Source: Marinagarivorans cellulosilyticus
GTDB lineage: Bacteria > Pseudomonadota > Gammaproteobacteria > Pseudomonadales > Cellvibrionaceae
Assembly: GCF_021655555.1 (NCBI RefSeq)
Contig: NZ_AP023086.1
Coordinates: 248,001-312,000, forward strand
Direction of reading: 5' to 3'
Length of the DNA: 64,000 nucleotides
Shown here: piece by piece, positions 62,561 through 64,000 of the stretch
Numbering within the stretch: the first letter of the stretch is position 1
How the letters are laid out: each line of letters begins with the position of its first letter
The notes under the pieces: model-generated
The model's input: the letters and a program-made list of their open reading frames with translations, nothing else
Told to the model about the DNA's origin: nothing
Databases searched by the model: none
Made by a program: the position numbers and the translations under genes

Positions 62561-63649
62561 ATGAGTGGTTATAACGGAAAATTAATTAGTGAGCTGGGTG
62601 TAGAAAAATATCTAAAGGGTAAGCGAGCCAGCCAATATTCAAATATTGATTTTTTTGATAGGGGGACAAGTCTTCACAAAAAGTGGCAGGAGTGTAGCTT
62701 TGGCTGTCACGGCCCCTCTTACCGAACGTTTCGGCCCTCGGCTACTTGGAATCAAACACTTTTACTTATCGACAAAATAAGCCCGTCAGTTGCAGGGGTC
62801 GCCGACGGTATTCAACATCAAGCAGTTGAGAAGCCTAAGAGCATTGCCGCAGGCGTGGAAAGAACGGCAGAGGGTTTACACTTAATGGGTGCAGATCGGT
62901 TTTCTGATGTGGGCGGTGAAAACTTAGCCATACTGGAATTAATCGAAACAACCTATAAAAACATTGTCGAATTTGATATTAGTGTTTTAGATAACCCCCT
63001 AATGCAGGCAGCTACGACAATTATAAATGACTATATTTCGGTTATTCCTGAATGGGTACTGGAACAGGCTTTAGAGTCAGGTGCGTTTATATTTAACAAT
63101 ATTGATAAAACCACATTACTCAGGGCTGGAACGAAAGGTGTATTTGATCGCATTCCGTCCGAAGATCTTGATAGAGCTGTTGCTGCGCTCAAAGACAAAG
63201 GGAAAAGGATCGCTGGAAAGCAAATGGGTAAAAAGCTCGCTATTGCTATATCTGCTGCAATCGCCACTCAGATTTCCAAAAAAATCATGTCCGACCCTGC
63301 CATGACATTTAGCCTAAAGCGTCGACTAGTACACCTGAAGAAAGCCGCAAAATCCACAGGGGGAGGGCTAGGTAAAGCCCTCGTAATCCTATTAAAGGCA
63401 CAGGGTCTTATTGGAACGGCAGCCAAGTCAAGTCGAACCTTAAACGAAAAATGCCCGACCACATGGAAAAAATTGCGTTATAAATTACACGGTGCAGACA
63501 TGGTGTACTTTTTAATTGAAGGTATGGTTAGCGAATATGTGGATCGATTGAGCCTTTTGGAAAAACAGCCTCAGGAGTTCTTACGCGTTATGGAAGCATT
63601 GATACGAGACAGACTCACTAAGAAGATTTTTTATCCAGGGGCTTATTAG
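62561..63649 (+). CDS. Unrecognised 362-residue helical protein
   Basis: No signal peptide and no known family. Residues 1-80 include CSFGCHGPSYRTFRP with two Cys and a His. The middle is helical, and residues about 215-300 hold small amphipathic or hydrophobic helices rich in Lys, Ala and Gly (KQMGKKLAIAISAAIATQIS, GGGLGKALVILLKAQGLIGT). The C-terminus is basic (RDRLTKKIFYPGAY). The composition fits a membrane-active helical protein, but this is not proof. The ATG follows AAGGAAGC, and the gene directly follows the lipoprotein gene. Confidence 0.65.
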   Translation: MSGYNGKLISELGVEKYLKGKRASQYSNIDFFDRGTSLHKKWQECSFGCHGPSYRTFRPSATWNQTLLLIDKISPSVAGVADGIQHQAVEKPKSIAAGVERTAEGLHLMGADRFSDVGGENLAILELIETTYKNIVEFDISVLDNPLMQAATTIINDYISVIPEWVLEQALESGAFIFNNIDKTTLLRAGTKGVFDRIPSEDLDRAVAALKDKGKRIAGKQMGKKLAIAISAAIATQISKKIMSDPAMTFSLKRRLVHLKKAAKSTGGGLGKALVILLKAQGLIGTAAKSSRTLNEKCPTTWKKLRYKLHGADMVYFLIEGMVSEYVDRLSLLEKQPQEFLRVMEALIRDRLTKKIFYPGAY

Positions 63650-63854
63650 CTAAGGCTTTATCAAGATTAGTATGGACAGTCACTCGTTTAAAACAAACCC
63701 TACGGCCCAGCCAGGATGGTAAATACCAGCAGGCTGGAAAGACCCAAACTCAATTTAGAGCCACAACAGTAACTAACTCGCCCGCCGGTGCCCTTGGCGC
63801 CGCCTTTTCGCGGTATTATCCATGGCTTGGTCACACTACTTAAGCGAGAAATCC

Positions 63855-64000
63855 ATGGTTAAACTCTTTTTACTCTTTGCGGCTATTAATGGTGCGCTGG
63901 CGGTTACTTTGGGCGCCTTTGGCGCGCATGCTTTAAAACAAAGCCTTAGTGCCACCGCGCTGCAAATATGGCATACGGCGGTGCAATACCATTTTGTGCA
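63855..64000 (+). CDS. DUF423 (YgdD-like) membrane protein, 3' end outside window
   Basis: 48 residues are visible. MVKLFLLFAAINGALAVTLG followed by AFGAHALKQSL and WHTAVQYHF is the DUF423 signature (GAFGAHxL, TAxxYQxxH). It is a small four-helix inner membrane protein of unknown function. The gene is cut by the window edge. Confidence 0.9.
   Translation, partial: MVKLFLLFAAINGALAVTLGAFGAHALKQSLSATALQIWHTAVQYHFV

Noticed and set aside
1..64000. CRISPR arrays, rRNA and tRNA genes
   Set aside because: No regularly spaced repeats and no tRNA or rRNA pattern were recognised on either strand; a dedicated tRNA search could still find one.

Overview
The window looks like chromosome from a marine, polysaccharide-degrading gammaproteobacterium of the Cellvibrionaceae type (Cellvibrio, Saccharophagus, Teredinibacter or Simiduia relatives). 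The reasons are the long poly-serine linkers in secreted proteins, an exported GH3 glucosidase, a GH8 Rex-type xylanase, CBM2-like and CBM13-like modules on secreted cytochromes, and a standard gammaproteobacterial core (rpoH, nrdR-ribDE-ribBA-ribH-nusB-thiL-pgpA). The genus is inference; no rRNA or tRNA gene was found.

Layout. 1-4.4 kb: end of a membrane histidine kinase, an OmpA-type porin, a small MscS channel and two small proteins. 4.4-9 kb: a minus-strand pair made of an adenylation-carrier-acyltransferase fusion and an AT3-SGNH acyltransferase that is interrupted by one amber codon. 9-16.8 kb: a RimJ-like acetyltransferase, a membrane LytTR regulator, a complete ISL3 insertion with 8-bp target duplication, another AT3 acyltransferase, a membrane AraC-type regulator divergent from a DUF2306 protein, and a 165-bp palindrome between convergent genes. 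16.9-29.8 kb: accessory region with the GH3 lipoprotein, a DUF1996 protein, a decayed RAYT-type transposase, a cytochrome-CBM2-RCC1 lipoprotein, several lipoproteins (one broken by frameshifts) and a metallo-beta-lactamase-fold enzyme. 30-35.7 kb: old yellow enzyme, esterase lipoprotein, CsbD, glycerophosphodiesterase, cupin. 35.7-42.9 kb: the conserved minus-strand riboflavin/NusB/ThiL/PgpA cluster headed by nrdR. 43-51 kb: DUF808 protein, a porin-like protein with a very large Ig/propeller lipoprotein, and an LpxR-like deacylase with its TetR regulator and matching operator sites. 51-54.3 kb: rpoH, 13-bp tandem repeats, a MITE with target duplication and an IS3-family element. 54.3-64 kb: a 1746-residue secreted di-haem cytochrome with propeller, FN3 and ricin-lectin modules, the GH8 xylanase, an unknown lipoprotein/helical-protein pair, and the start of a DUF423 gene.

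How the genes may work together. GH3, GH8 and the two carbohydrate-binding cytochromes suggest plant or algal cell-wall breakdown, with the cytochromes as possible extracellular electron carriers. The most unusual locus is 4.4-8.9 kb: adenylation, carrier and membrane acyltransferase domains in one polypeptide next to an AT3-SGNH partner recall the logic of the DltA-DltC-DltB-DltD surface acylation system, but in one fused protein. Repeats ending in CCTARAAACCGCAGTTGA occur at three places; two of them flank the RAYT relic.
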